The notes beneath the pieces are model-generated. The model was not told where the DNA came from, did no database searches, and saw only the letters and a program-made list of their open reading frames with translations. Below, piece after piece: positions 27,139 through 35,310 of a stretch of DNA of 64,000 nucleotides. The translations under genes were made by a program, and so were the position numbers. The stretch's first letter is position 1, and each line of letters begins with the position of its first letter. Origin of the DNA: Nocardioides bizhenqiangii (GTDB lineage: Bacteria; Actinomycetota; Actinomycetes; Propionibacteriales; Nocardioidaceae); NCBI RefSeq assembly GCF_034661235.1, contig NZ_CP141059.1, forward strand, positions 248,001-312,000. The letters are read 5' to 3'.

Positions 27139-27909
27139 ATGTCGGATGCGCCCGGGCCGGTCGGCGAGCTGCTGCGTCACTGGCGGCAGCGCCGCAACCT
27201 GTCGCAGCTCGACCTCGCGAGCCGGGCGGGCGTCTCGACCCGGCACCTCAGCTACGTCGAGACCGGCCGGTCCCAGCCCACGAGCGGGATGATCCTGCGC
27301 CTGTGCGACCACCTCGACGTCCCGCTGCGCGAGCAGAACCGGGTGCTGCTGGCCGGCGGCTTCGCACCGGCGCACCCCGAGCACCGGCTGGCGGACCCGC
27401 CGATGGCCGAGGCCAACACCGCGCTCGAGGCGATCCTGCAGGCGCACCTGCCCTACCCGGCGCTCGTGGTCGACCGGCACTGGGAGCTGATCTCGGCCAA
27501 CGACGCCGCGTTCGACCTGCTCGACGGTGTCGACCCCGCGCTGCTCGAGCCGCCCATCAACGTGATCCGGGTGTCGCTGCACGCGAGGGGACTCGCGCCC
27601 CGGATCGTCAACCTCGACGAGTGGCGGGCTGCGTTGGCCGTCCGGTTGCGACGTGAGTACGACGCCTCCGCGGACCCGGCGCTCGGCGAGCTCCTCGACG
27701 AGGTGGTGGCCGACGGGGTCGAGACCGCGCCCGGCGCGGCCGCGCTCGTCGTACCGCTCCAGCTCCGCGCGGGCAGTGACACCGTCCTCTCGTTCATCTC
27801 CACCACGACGGTCTTCGGCACGCCCCGTGAGGTCACGCTGTCCGAGCTCGCGATCGAGGCCTTCTATCCCGCCGACGAGGCCACGCGGAAGATCCTCAAC
27901 GGCGTCTGA
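27139..27909 (+). CDS. XRE-family transcriptional regulator with MmyB-like C-terminal domain
   Basis: 256 residues from ATG at 27139. The HTH is near 9-65 (LRHWRQRRNLSQLDLASRAG, VSTRHLSYVETGRSQPTSGM). The C-terminal ligand-binding-like domain starts near 90 with LPYPALVVDRHWELISANDA, the MmyB/MLTR PAS-like signature, and continues through VSLHARGLAPRIVNLDEW. Such regulators usually repress a divergent oxidoreductase or small enzyme gene; here the divergent neighbour is the DUF1330 gene. Confidence 0.92.
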   Translation: MSDAPGPVGELLRHWRQRRNLSQLDLASRAGVSTRHLSYVETGRSQPTSGMILRLCDHLDVPLREQNRVLLAGGFAPAHPEHRLADPPMAEANTALEAILQAHLPYPALVVDRHWELISANDAAFDLLDGVDPALLEPPINVIRVSLHARGLAPRIVNLDEWRAALAVRLRREYDASADPALGELLDEVVADGVETAPGAAALVVPLQLRAGSDTVLSFISTTTVFGTPREVTLSELAIEAFYPADEATRKILNGV

Positions 27910-27925
27910 TGCGTTTCGGGGTCGA

Positions 27926-28288
27926 CTACTCCGGCCAGCGCCCGTCGGCCTTCGCGGCGTCGACCGCTGCGCGTCCCGCGTCGGTCATCAGGCCTTCTCG
28001 CTCGAGCAGATCGACCCGGGTGACGTTGGACGCGGACCACGTGCTCTTCGGCCCCCGCGGCGTGAACCGGATGAACGTCGACTCCGCGTCCCGGCTGCGC
28101 GCCTGACCGTCGATCCACCCGAAGCAGACCGCCTCGAGCACGGCATCCTCGTAGGTCAACGCGGTCACCGTGCCGCCCTTCTTGGTGAGCACCACCCAGG
28201 CGGCGGTCTGCGTCGCGTGGTTCTCGGCCAGCCAGGACCGCCACCCCGCCCGGTCCGCCACCAGGATCTCCTCGCCACTCAGCACCAT
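27926..28288 (-). pseudogene. YdeI/OmpD-associated family protein, C-terminally truncated
   Basis: 120 residues from ATG at 28288, with GGGAGGG upstream. The first 119 residues match the N-terminal domain of the YdeI-like family: WRSWLAENHATQTAAWVVLT, VCFGWIDGQARSRDAESTFI, RFTPRGPKSTWSASNV, AAKADGRW. Family members normally continue another 60-80 residues after ADGRW, but here a stop follows two codons later, and the next gene ends 16 nt beyond. I infer a 3' deletion. It may still fold, so calling it a pseudogene is tentative. Confidence 0.6.
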
Positions 28289-28304
28289 CCGCCTACCCTC
28301 CCAC

Positions 28305-28370
28305 GTCGAATCGACGAGGATGGTCCGTCGAATCGACGAGGATGGTCCGTCGAATCGACAAGGAATCCTC
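28305..28370 (+). repeat. Left array: three direct 22-bp repeats
   Basis: Two identical 22-bp units (28305-28326, 28327-28348) and a third diverged one (28349-28370), each starting with GTCGAATCGAC, an 11-bp odd palindrome, followed by a spacer such as GAGGATGGTCC. The array sits between the truncated YdeI-like gene and the AbiEi/DUF559 gene. An inverted copy of the array lies at 29469-29512. Confidence 0.9.
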
Positions 28371-28501
28371 GCCGGGCATGACGTTGTTCGCCGGCGTCGC
28401 AGGCCGACCGCCGTCCACAGGCGTGCGCGCACCGCACGTCGTCCACAGGGAGTCCTGCTGCCGCAACCAGCGGTGGCCGGGAGCGGCGAACATCCGTCGG
28501 T
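28371..28501. promoter_or_regulatory. Upstream region of the AbiEi/DUF559 gene
   Basis: 131 bp between the left repeat array and the ATG. It contains two direct CGTCCACAGG-type motifs (around 28424-28433 and 28438-28449), but no convincing -10/-35 pair or ribosome site. Regulation of the gene by the flanking palindromes is possible but not shown. Confidence 0.25.
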
Positions 28502-29446
28502 ATGACCGACACGCCCGACATTCCTGACGGACCCTTCACGACCGAGGACGCGAAGGGACGAGGGATCACCCGGCACACGCTGCGACGGATGGTGCGGGAG
28601 GGCGTCGTACGCCGGGTCACAGCCGGCGTGTACGCCGCGGCCGCCCTCGAGGACACGGTCGAGCTCCGTGCGCGAGCGCTCGCACTCGTCCTCGCCCCGC
28701 ATCAGGTCGTGTGCGACCGGACCGCGGCGTGGCTGTACGGCATCGACCTCTTCACATCCGGGGACCTCGACGTCCTTCCAGAGATCGAGACCTGTGCGTG
28801 GCGCGGCAACGGGCCGTGCCGGCGCAAGGAGGTCGACGGTCGCACCCGCGACCTGCACAACATCGACGTCACGACGATCGAAGGTGTTCAGGTGACGACG
28901 CCGCTACGTACCGCGCTCGATCTGGCCTGCCTCCTCGAGCGCCGCGATGCGCTGGCCGCTCTCGACGCGTTCCGCCGCAGGGAGGGCCTGACGCTCGCGC
29001 AGCTGCTCGTCGGCTCGCAGCGGTACCGTCGCCGGCGGGGTGTAGTCCAGCAGCGCGAGCTCATCCCCCTCTCGGATCCGCGCGCCGAGTCGACGAGAGA
29101 GTCGTGGACGCGGCTCGCCATCCACGACGAAGGATTGCCGACGCCCGACCTCCAGGTGTGGGTCGAGGTCGGCGGCGTCCCGACATACCGCCTGGACCTT
29201 GCCTACCGACGCCGCCGGATCGCCGTCGAGTACGACGGATGGGAGGCCCACGAGAGCACCCCCGAGCAGCGTGAGGCGACGAGGGCGCGTCGGAAGTGGC
29301 TGAGGGATCACGGCTGGACGGTGATCGTCGTACGCAACGGCGACTTCACCGGACCCGCGCTCGAGCGCTGGCTCGGTGAGCTCAAGGACGCACTGGCGTC
29401 GTCGTACTCCAACCGCCGTCGGCTCGAACGCGGCAGCCGGTGCTAG
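28502..29446 (+). CDS. AbiEi-like winged-helix protein with C-terminal DUF559 (Vsr-like) nuclease domain
   Basis: 314 residues. The N-terminus (about 1-60) is a winged-helix like AbiEi antitoxins: TTEDAKGRGITRHTLRRMVR, EGVVRRVTAGVYAAA. The middle (60-170) matches the AbiEi C-terminal region (CDRTAAWLYGIDL, TPLRTALDLACLLERRDALA). The C-terminus (about 190-300) has a PD-(D/E)xK-like core: TYRLDLAYRRRRIAVEYDGW and TVIVVRNGDF, as in Vsr and DUF559 proteins. No AbiEii toxin partner is nearby, so it is a solitary protein. It lies between inverted repeat arrays in an insertion that separates the MBL gene from crp. A role in defence or element maintenance is inferred only. Confidence 0.82.
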   Translation: MTDTPDIPDGPFTTEDAKGRGITRHTLRRMVREGVVRRVTAGVYAAAALEDTVELRARALALVLAPHQVVCDRTAAWLYGIDLFTSGDLDVLPEIETCAWRGNGPCRRKEVDGRTRDLHNIDVTTIEGVQVTTPLRTALDLACLLERRDALAALDAFRRREGLTLAQLLVGSQRYRRRRGVVQQRELIPLSDPRAESTRESWTRLAIHDEGLPTPDLQVWVEVGGVPTYRLDLAYRRRRIAVEYDGWEAHESTPEQREATRARRKWLRDHGWTVIVVRNGDFTGPALERWLGELKDALASSYSNRRRLERGSRC

Positions 29447-29468
29447 CGGACATCGTCGTCAACTCGGA

Positions 29469-29512
29469 CGACCATCCTTGTCGATTCGACGGACCATCGT
29501 TGTCGATTCGAC
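29469..29512 (-). repeat. Right array: two 22-bp repeats inverted relative to the left array
   Basis: Two units (29469-29490, 29491-29512) that on the minus strand begin GTCGAATCGACAA and differ from the left units at two or three positions. They lie between the stop of the AbiEi/DUF559 gene and the stop of crp, which begins two bases further on. Together with the left array they bracket about 1.1 kb holding a single gene. Confidence 0.88.
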
Positions 29513-29513
29513 C

Positions 29514-30191
29514 TCAGCGGGCCCGGCGGGTCATCCGCTCCATGTCCATGATCACGACCGAGCGCGGCTCGAGCCGCAGCCAGCCGCGGGAGGCGAAGTC
29601 GGCGAGCGCCTTGTTGACCGTCTCCCGGGATGCGCCGACCAGCTGGGCCAGCTCCTCCTGGGTGAGGTCGTGGTGGACGTGCACGCCGTCGTCCGCCGTC
29701 CGGCCGAACCGCTCGGCGAGGTCGAGCAGCGCCTTGGCGACGCGGCCGGGGACGTCGGAGAACACCAGGTCGGCGACCACGTCGTTGGCCTTCCGCAGCC
29801 GGCCGGCGAGCTGGGTGAGCAGGCCGCGGGCGACGGCGGGACGGCCGTCGAGCCAGCGCAGCAGGTCCTCGTGGGACAGCGAGACGAACTCGGCGTCGGT
29901 CACCGCGGTCACGGTCGCCGACCGCGGACCCGGGTCGAAGAGCGACAGCTCGCCGAACATCGAGCCGGGGCCGAGGATGGCGAGGAGGTTCTCGCGGCCG
30001 TCGGACGACGTGCGGCCGAGCTTCACCTTGCCGTCGAGGACGATGTAGAGCTTGTCGCCGCTGTCGCCCTCGTGGAAGAGCACCTCACCGCGGCGCAACC
30101 GGGTCTCGGACATGGACGACCGGAGGGCGGACGCGGCCTCGTCGTCGAGCGCGCTGAACAGCGGGGCCTGACGGAGCACGTCGTTGTCCAC
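29514..30191 (-). CDS. crp: Crp/Fnr-family cAMP-dependent transcriptional regulator
   Basis: 225 residues from GTG at 30191, preceded by GGAGGAACC; the longer frame upstream is less likely. The cNMP-binding domain includes FGELSLFDPGPRSATVTAV with the Glu/Arg/Thr contacts for cAMP. A long dimer helix follows, and then the HTH (LTQEELAQLVGASRETVNKA). The ending WLRLEPRSVVIMDMERMTRR is very similar to M. tuberculosis Crp (Rv3676) as I remember it. It is divergent from nth, exactly as in that species. It is a global regulator of carbon and stress genes. Confidence 0.95.
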   Translation of the reverse strand: MDNDVLRQAPLFSALDDEAASALRSSMSETRLRRGEVLFHEGDSGDKLYIVLDGKVKLGRTSSDGRENLLAILGPGSMFGELSLFDPGPRSATVTAVTDAEFVSLSHEDLLRWLDGRPAVARGLLTQLAGRLRKANDVVADLVFSDVPGRVAKALLDLAERFGRTADDGVHVHHDLTQEELAQLVGASRETVNKALADFASRGWLRLEPRSVVIMDMERMTRRAR

Positions 30192-30326
30192 GGTTCCTCC
30201 AAGGGATCGGTACGGCGGTCGCCGCGCGACCGCGCACGACGTCAGCCGCATCCTAGCCAGTGGCCCACCTCACACCTAGCGGCGCCGAGGCGCGGACCTG
30301 TCGCCGCCAGCCCGTAGGCTGACCGC

Positions 30327-31043
30327 GTGCGGGCGATCACGACGGAGGCGGAGACGCCGACCGGTCTCGTCCGCCGGGCGCGCAAGATCGACCGGGTCCT
30401 CGCCCAGACCTATCCCGACGCCAAGTGCGAGCTCGACTTCGACAACCCGTTCGAGCTGCTGGTCGTCACCGTCCTGAGCGCGCAGACCACCGACAAGCGG
30501 GTCAACCTGGTTCGGCCGACGCTGTTCGCCGCCTACCCCGACGCCCGGGCGATGGCCGCCGCCGACCGCGCCCACCTCGAGCAGATCGTGGGACCGCTCG
30601 GCTTCTTCCGGGCCAAGACCGAGTCGCTGCTCAAGCTCAGCGCCGCCCTCGTCGAGCGGTACGACGGCGAGGTCCCGCCTCGGCTCGACGACCTGGTCAC
30701 GCTGCCCGGCGTCGGTCGCAAGACCGCCAACGTCGTGCTGGGCAACGCGTTCGGCATCCCCGGCATCACGGTCGACACCCACTTCGGTCGACTCATCCGC
30801 CGGCTCGGCTGGACCGAGGAGACCGACCCCGTCAAGGCCGAGCACGCCATCGGCGCGCTCTTCCCCAAGCGGGACTGGACGATGCTCAGCCACCACCTGA
30901 TCTGGCACGGCCGCCGGGTCTGCCACGCCAGGAAGCCGGCGTGCGGCGCCTGCCCGATCGCCCGCTGGTGCCCGTCGTACGGCACCGGACCGACCGACCC
31001 GATCGAGGCGGCGAAGCTGGTCCGCACCGAGGGACCCAACTGA
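30327..31043 (+). CDS. nth: Endonuclease III
   Basis: 238 residues. A bifunctional DNA glycosylase/AP lyase that removes oxidised pyrimidines. It has [17 protein letters not shown], the helix-hairpin-helix [13 protein letters not shown] with catalytic Lys, TVDTHFGRL with the catalytic Asp, and a C-terminal [4Fe-4S] site ([19 protein letters not shown]). The GTG start gives a short N-terminal extension. The stop overlaps the next start (TGATG), beginning a chain of coupled genes running to marP. Confidence 0.96.
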   Translation: MRAITTEAETPTGLVRRARKIDRVLAQTYPDAKCELDFDNPFELLVVTVLSAQTTDKRVNLVRPTLFAAYPDARAMAAADRAHLEQIVGPLGFFRAKTESLLKLSAALVERYDGEVPPRLDDLVTLPGVGRKTANVVLGNAFGIPGITVDTHFGRLIRRLGWTEETDPVKAEHAIGALFPKRDWTMLSHHLIWHGRRVCHARKPACGACPIARWCPSYGTGPTDPIEAAKLVRTEGPN

Positions 31044-31639
31044 TGCGGGCGGTCCTGCTGGCACTGCTCGCGACGGCGGTGCTCCTCACCGGCTGCGACC
31101 AGGGCGAGACGTCGAGCGCGTGCCAGGTCGACGTCGACACCCGCGAGCTGCGCGAGCTCAAGGCCGCGGCGGCCATCGAGGACTGCCCGGAGGGAGGGGG
31201 CGACGCCGACCTCCCCGACGTCGAGCTGGCCTGCCTCGGCGGCGGCACCGCGGGTTCGCTGTCCGAGATCGAGGGACCGGCGATCATCAACTTCTGGGCC
31301 TCCAACTGCCCTCCCTGCGTGAAGGAGATGCCGGCGCTCGCCGCCTTCCACGAGCAGTACGGCGACCAGGTCGCCGTCGTCGGCGTCGACTACCTCGAGA
31401 CCTACCCCGGCGCGGCGCTCGAGCTGGCCAAGCGCAGCGGCGTGACCTACCCCTCCTTCGCCGACGCCTGCGGCGACCTCCAGGAGACCGACCTGGCGAT
31501 CCCGGGCCTCCCGGTCTTCGTCTTCGTACGCGACGACGGCTCGGTCGAGCAGTCCTCGGGTGGAGTGGAGACGGTCGCCGAGATCGTCGAGCTCGCCGAG
31601 GACAAGCTCGACGTCGACCTGGCCCGGGACTCAGTGTGA
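31043..31639 (+). CDS. TlpA/ResA-like thioredoxin-fold lipoprotein
   Basis: 198 residues from ATG at 31043. The signal sequence [18 protein letters not shown] ends in a lipobox (LLTGC), so it is anchored outside the membrane. The thioredoxin domain has the active-site CPPC motif in NFWASNCPPCVKEMPALAAF and the cis-Pro segment AIPGLPVFVFVRDDG. It likely reduces disulfides of apocytochrome c or other exported proteins. It lies where Rv3673c is in M. tuberculosis. It overlaps both neighbours by 3-4 nt. Confidence 0.92.
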   Translation: MRAVLLALLATAVLLTGCDQGETSSACQVDVDTRELRELKAAAAIEDCPEGGGDADLPDVELACLGGGTAGSLSEIEGPAIINFWASNCPPCVKEMPALAAFHEQYGDQVAVVGVDYLETYPGAALELAKRSGVTYPSFADACGDLQETDLAIPGLPVFVFVRDDGSVEQSSGGVETVAEIVELAEDKLDVDLARDSV

Positions 31640-32388
31640 CCGACCAGTTCGCCGTACCCGACGACCTGCCGGACTGGCTGCAACCGGTGGCCGAGGCCGC
31701 CAATGCGATCGAGGGCACCGACCTGACCGCCTTCCTGCCGCCGCCTGGGTCCGACCCGCGCCGGGGCGCGGTGCTCATGCTGTTCGGCGAGACCGACGGC
31801 CGGGCCGACCTGCTGCTGACCGAGCGCGCCCACGACATGCGCTCCCATCCCGGCCAGGTGTCCTTCCCCGGCGGGACCATCGACCCCGGGGAGAGCGCGG
31901 TCGACGCCGCGCTGCGGGAGGCGCAGGAGGAGATCGGGGTCGACCCGGCGGGCGTCGCCGTGTTCGGCGCGCTGCCCGAGCTCTGGTTGCCGCCGTCGAA
32001 CTTCGCGGTGACCCCGGTGCTCGGCTGGTGGCGTGACCCGCACCCGGTCGAGGTCGCCTCACCCGACGAGGTCCATGAGATCCACCACGTGGTGCTGGAG
32101 GAGTTGTTCGCGCCGGACCGACGGATATCCGTGCGGCACCCGAGCGGCTGGACCGGACCGGGCTTCCTGATCGGCGACAACCGCGACGTCATCCTGTGGG
32201 GCTTCACCGGCGGGATCATCACCCGGTTCTTCGACTACCTCGGCTGGCTGCCGCAGGTCTCCGCGCCGCCGGTCCACGAGCTGCCCGACTACATGCTCGC
32301 GGAGTACCAGCGACGCGTGGACGAGGCCGAGGACGGCGAGGCCGACAGCCTCGACATCCTCGAGCCCGGCGAACGAGGCGGGGCCTGA
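31636..32388 (+). CDS. NUDIX hydrolase, CoA pyrophosphatase type
   Basis: 250 residues from GTG at 31636 (GTGA overlap). The CoA-diphosphatase signature LLLTERAHDMRSHPGQVSFP followed by GGTIDPGESAVDAALREAQEEIG covers both the NuCoA motif and the Nudix box. The C-terminal acidic tail (DEAEDGEADSLDILEPGE) is extra. It likely hydrolyses CoA derivatives to phosphopantetheine and ADP. It corresponds in position to Rv3672c. It ends overlapping the marP start (TGATG). Confidence 0.93.
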   Translation: MTDQFAVPDDLPDWLQPVAEAANAIEGTDLTAFLPPPGSDPRRGAVLMLFGETDGRADLLLTERAHDMRSHPGQVSFPGGTIDPGESAVDAALREAQEEIGVDPAGVAVFGALPELWLPPSNFAVTPVLGWWRDPHPVEVASPDEVHEIHHVVLEELFAPDRRISVRHPSGWTGPGFLIGDNRDVILWGFTGGIITRFFDYLGWLPQVSAPPVHELPDYMLAEYQRRVDEAEDGEADSLDILEPGERGGA

Positions 32389-33569
32389 TGGGCCTCAACT
32401 TGCTCGACTGGCTGCTCGTCGTCCTCGTGCTCGCCTACGCGCTGTCCGGTTACTGGCAGGGCTTCGTCACCGGCGCCTTCGCGACCATCGGCCTGCTGGT
32501 CGGAGGCTTCCTCGGCATCTGGGTCGCACCGATCGTGCTGGGCGGCGCGAGCCCGTCGCTCGGCGTCTCGCTCGGCGCGCTCTTCATCGTGATCCTCGGC
32601 GCGTCCTTGGGCCAGGCCCTGCTGCAGTACGCCGGCGCCCGGGTCCGTGAGCGGATCACCTGGCAACCCGTGCGTGCCGTCGACGCGGTCGGCGGCGCCG
32701 CGCTGTCCGCGGTCGCGGTGCTGCTCGTCGCCTGGGCACTTGGCTATGCGATCTCGGGCACCCGGATCGGCCCGGTGACCGAGCAGGTCCGCAGCTCGTG
32801 GGTGCTCGGCAAGGTCAACACCGTGCTCCCGGCCTCCGCTCCCAACGTGCTGCAGGCCTTCAACCAGGTCGTCGGCATGGGTTTCTTCCCCCGCTATCTC
32901 GAGCCGTTCTCGCCGGAGCGGATCGTCGACGTCGCCCCTGGTCCCAACCGGCTCAGGAACGACCCCCAGGTGCTGGCCACCGAGGCCAGCGTCCTCAAGA
33001 TCCGCGGCGCCAACGACTGCGGCCGCGGCGTCGAGGGCACCGGGTTCGTCTTCGATCGCAACCTGGTGATGACCAACGCGCACGTGGTGGCGGGCGTCGA
33101 CGACCCCGAGGTGGAGATCGACGGTGGCACCGAGCTCGCCCGGGTCGTCCTCTACGACTCGGAGCTCGACATCGCCGTCCTCAGCGTCGACACCGGCGGC
33201 GCGCCGATCCTCCAGTTCGACGAGTCGGCCGGGCCCGAGGACCCGGTCGCGATCGTCGGCTACCCGCAGGACGGGCCGTTCGACGTCCAACCCGGCCGGA
33301 TCCGGGACAACCCGACCCTGCGCTCGCCCGACATCTACGGCTCCGGCACCGTCCTTCGCGACGTGTTCTCGCTGCGCGGACTGGTGCGGCCGGGCAACTC
33401 CGGCGGACCGATCATCACCCCGGACGGCGACGTCGCGGGGGTGGTCTTCGCCGCCTCGGTCGAGGACGACGACACCGGCTACGCGCTGACCGCCGAGCAG
33501 GTCGCCGAGAGCGCCGCCGAGGTCGAGGACAGCGACTCAGAGGTCGACACGGAAGACTGCGCCGCATGA
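32388..33569 (+). CDS. marP: Membrane-anchored serine protease MarP
   Basis: 393 residues. Four membrane helices (about 5-125) of the colicin-V-production type precede a periplasmic trypsin-like protease. The catalytic triad is His232 (TNAHVVAG), Asp261 (SELDIAVL) and Ser338 (RPGNSGGP). Cys211 and Cys391 are placed like the disulfide pair of M. tuberculosis MarP. MarP protects against acid and oxidative stress, partly by cleaving a peptidoglycan hydrolase. It is the last gene of the chain nth-tlpA-nudix-marP, in the same order as Rv3674c-Rv3671c. Confidence 0.95.
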   Translation: MGLNLLDWLLVVLVLAYALSGYWQGFVTGAFATIGLLVGGFLGIWVAPIVLGGASPSLGVSLGALFIVILGASLGQALLQYAGARVRERITWQPVRAVDAVGGAALSAVAVLLVAWALGYAISGTRIGPVTEQVRSSWVLGKVNTVLPASAPNVLQAFNQVVGMGFFPRYLEPFSPERIVDVAPGPNRLRNDPQVLATEASVLKIRGANDCGRGVEGTGFVFDRNLVMTNAHVVAGVDDPEVEIDGGTELARVVLYDSELDIAVLSVDTGGAPILQFDESAGPEDPVAIVGYPQDGPFDVQPGRIRDNPTLRSPDIYGSGTVLRDVFSLRGLVRPGNSGGPIITPDGDVAGVVFAASVEDDDTGYALTAEQVAESAAEVEDSDSEVDTEDCAA

Positions 33570-33647
33570 GCGTCTGACTGCCCGAGCGCGTCGCAGTTGG
33601 CGCGGTCTAGGGTTGCGGCTGCTCGGCGGCTACCAAAGGGGACGATC

Positions 33648-34421
33648 GTGACGAACCAGTACGTCAGTTATGCATTTGCCGATGGCGCCGCCCGGATCAC
33701 GTTGACCGCCGGCGACCGCGGCAACCCGATCGAGCCGCAGTCGACCCGGCAGCTCCACGAGGCCGTGCTGCGGGCGAAGGCCGACGGCGCGCGGGTGATC
33801 GTCCTCGCGGCCGAGGGACGCTTCTTCTCCGTGGGCGGCGACCTCAGCGCGTTCGCCGGTGCCGACGACCCCAGCGCGCTGCTCCTCGACCTCGCCGAGT
33901 CGGTCCACCGGGTGGTCACCGAGCTGGTCCGCAGTGACGCGATCGTGGTGAGCGTGGTGCACGGCACGGCTGCCGGCGGCGGCTTCCCGCTGGCCGCGGC
34001 CGCGGACATCGTCCTCGCCGCCGACACCGCGAAGTTCAGCCTCGCCTACGCCAAGGTGGGCCTGAGCCCCGACTGCGGCGGCAGCCTGCTCGTCCACACC
34101 CTCGGGCTGCACCGGGTGCTGCGGCTGGCGCTGCTCGGCGACGTCCTCACCGCGCAGGAGGCGGCCGACGCGGGCCTGGTCGCCCGCGTCGTCCCGGCCG
34201 ACGACCTGGCAGCGGTCGCCGACGACGTGGTCGCCCAGCTGCTCGCCGGGTCACCGGGTGCCTTCGCCGCCGCCAAGCGGCTGGTGCGTGGTGTCGCCGA
34301 GCCGGCCCCCGAGGCGGCGCTCCGCCGCGAGGCGGAGTCGATCAGCGCCCTCGCCGGGTCGCCGAACGGTCAGGAGGGCATCGCCGCCTTCCTCGAGAAG
34401 CGCCGGCCCCGGTTCTCGTAG
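33648..34421 (+). CDS. Enoyl-CoA hydratase/isomerase family protein
   Basis: 257 residues from GTG at 33648, with AAAGGGGA upstream. Crotonase-fold motifs are AEGRFFSVGGDLSAFAGADD, VHGTAAGGGFPLAAAADIVL and FSLAYAKVGLSPDCGGSLLV, the last with the position usually holding a catalytic Glu replaced by Asp (PDCGGS). The oxyanion-hole glycines are present. Side-chain or fatty-acid beta-oxidation is likely; the exact substrate is unknown. It is convergent with the next lipoprotein, 3 nt away. Confidence 0.9.
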   Translation: MTNQYVSYAFADGAARITLTAGDRGNPIEPQSTRQLHEAVLRAKADGARVIVLAAEGRFFSVGGDLSAFAGADDPSALLLDLAESVHRVVTELVRSDAIVVSVVHGTAAGGGFPLAAAADIVLAADTAKFSLAYAKVGLSPDCGGSLLVHTLGLHRVLRLALLGDVLTAQEAADAGLVARVVPADDLAAVADDVVAQLLAGSPGAFAAAKRLVRGVAEPAPEAALRREAESISALAGSPNGQEGIAAFLEKRRPRFS

Positions 34422-34424
34422 GCG

Positions 34425-35204
34425 CTAGTTCGTCTCGGGCCCGACGGTGACCGGGGGTTCCGCGCCGGTGGCCACGGCGGCGAACCGGTCGACAGCGATC
34501 TGGAGGTACGCCGCGTCGTCGAAGTAGTTGTACGTCGGGAAGTTGACGCTCAGCACGATCGCGATGTGCGGCCCCGTGCGGGCGAGCAGGTAGCGGGTCT
34601 CGATGTCGAGGTCGGTGCCGTCGGGCGTGGTGATGGTCCCGTCGAACTCCACGAGAAGCTGGTCGTCGATCGCATCGTTGGTGATCGTCTCGTCCGCGGT
34701 CAGCGTCCCTTCCCACTGATCGCCGTCATCGTCGGTGCCGTTCACGCTGGTGCACCCGGCGGCCGTGGCCTGGGCTGCATCCACGAACGAGGTGGCGTCC
34801 GCTTCGTCGGCCACCGACCCGGCGGCACTGAGCAACGTGGTGAGGGAGTCCTCCTCGAAGTCGTACTCGGCCCGAGCCATGGCCGCGAACAGGTCGTCGG
34901 GCACCTGGGCCATGCCCGCGAGGCACCCCACGCTCCCGAACCCGATCTCGGACTCGCTCGACACCTCGCGCCACCCCGGGCTCAGGTTCTCGTGGGCGAG
35001 GACCGCCTCGTTCAGCTGCTCCTCGGTCAGCGGTGTGGTGGACGCGGGAGTGTCGGTCGGCGTCCCCGCGGTCTCGGTGACGACAACGGTCACCGGGTCG
35101 TCGGCACCGTCGGTCCCCTCGCCGCCGCAGGCGACGGACTGGACGACCAGCGGGAGGCTGACGGCGGCGCCGAGGACGCGGCGCGAGAGAGGAGACGAGT
35201 GCAT
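34425..35204 (-). CDS. Putative lipoprotein, paralogue of the next gene
   Basis: 259 residues. Signal peptide with lipobox SVAC near 23-26 (LPLVVQSVACGGEG), then a Thr/Pro-rich linker and a globular domain. Shared features with the adjacent gene include an N-terminal LTEEQLNEAVLAHENLSPGW helix, a CLAG motif, a central region followed by TITTPDGT and a strand ending in I/VERF. The two are tandem paralogues in the same orientation, 106 nt apart. PknH-sensor-like folds share this layout, but I cannot assign the family firmly. The function is unknown. Confidence 0.75.
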   Translation of the reverse strand: MHSSPLSRRVLGAAVSLPLVVQSVACGGEGTDGADDPVTVVVTETAGTPTDTPASTTPLTEEQLNEAVLAHENLSPGWREVSSESEIGFGSVGCLAGMAQVPDDLFAAMARAEYDFEEDSLTTLLSAAGSVADEADATSFVDAAQATAAGCTSVNGTDDDGDQWEGTLTADETITNDAIDDQLLVEFDGTITTPDGTDLDIETRYLLARTGPHIAIVLSVNFPTYNYFDDAAYLQIAVDRFAAVATGAEPPVTVGPETN

Positions 35205-35310
35205 CGGATCGACCTTCCGGAGTCGGGACGGCCGCCCGAGTGCTGACCACGGTCAGGATGCCCCGTCCCGCAGGGCGCGAACACATCCCTGAGAACGATT
35301 TGCCCCGGGG

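Noticed and set aside
28305..28370. Possible CRISPR array
   Set aside because: The 22-bp units are directly adjacent with no spacers, the array is very short and no cas genes are near.
28371..29468. Complete AbiEi-AbiEii toxin-antitoxin pair
   Set aside because: No second reading frame with a nucleotidyltransferase-like toxin is present on either side; only the AbiEi/DUF559 protein is found.
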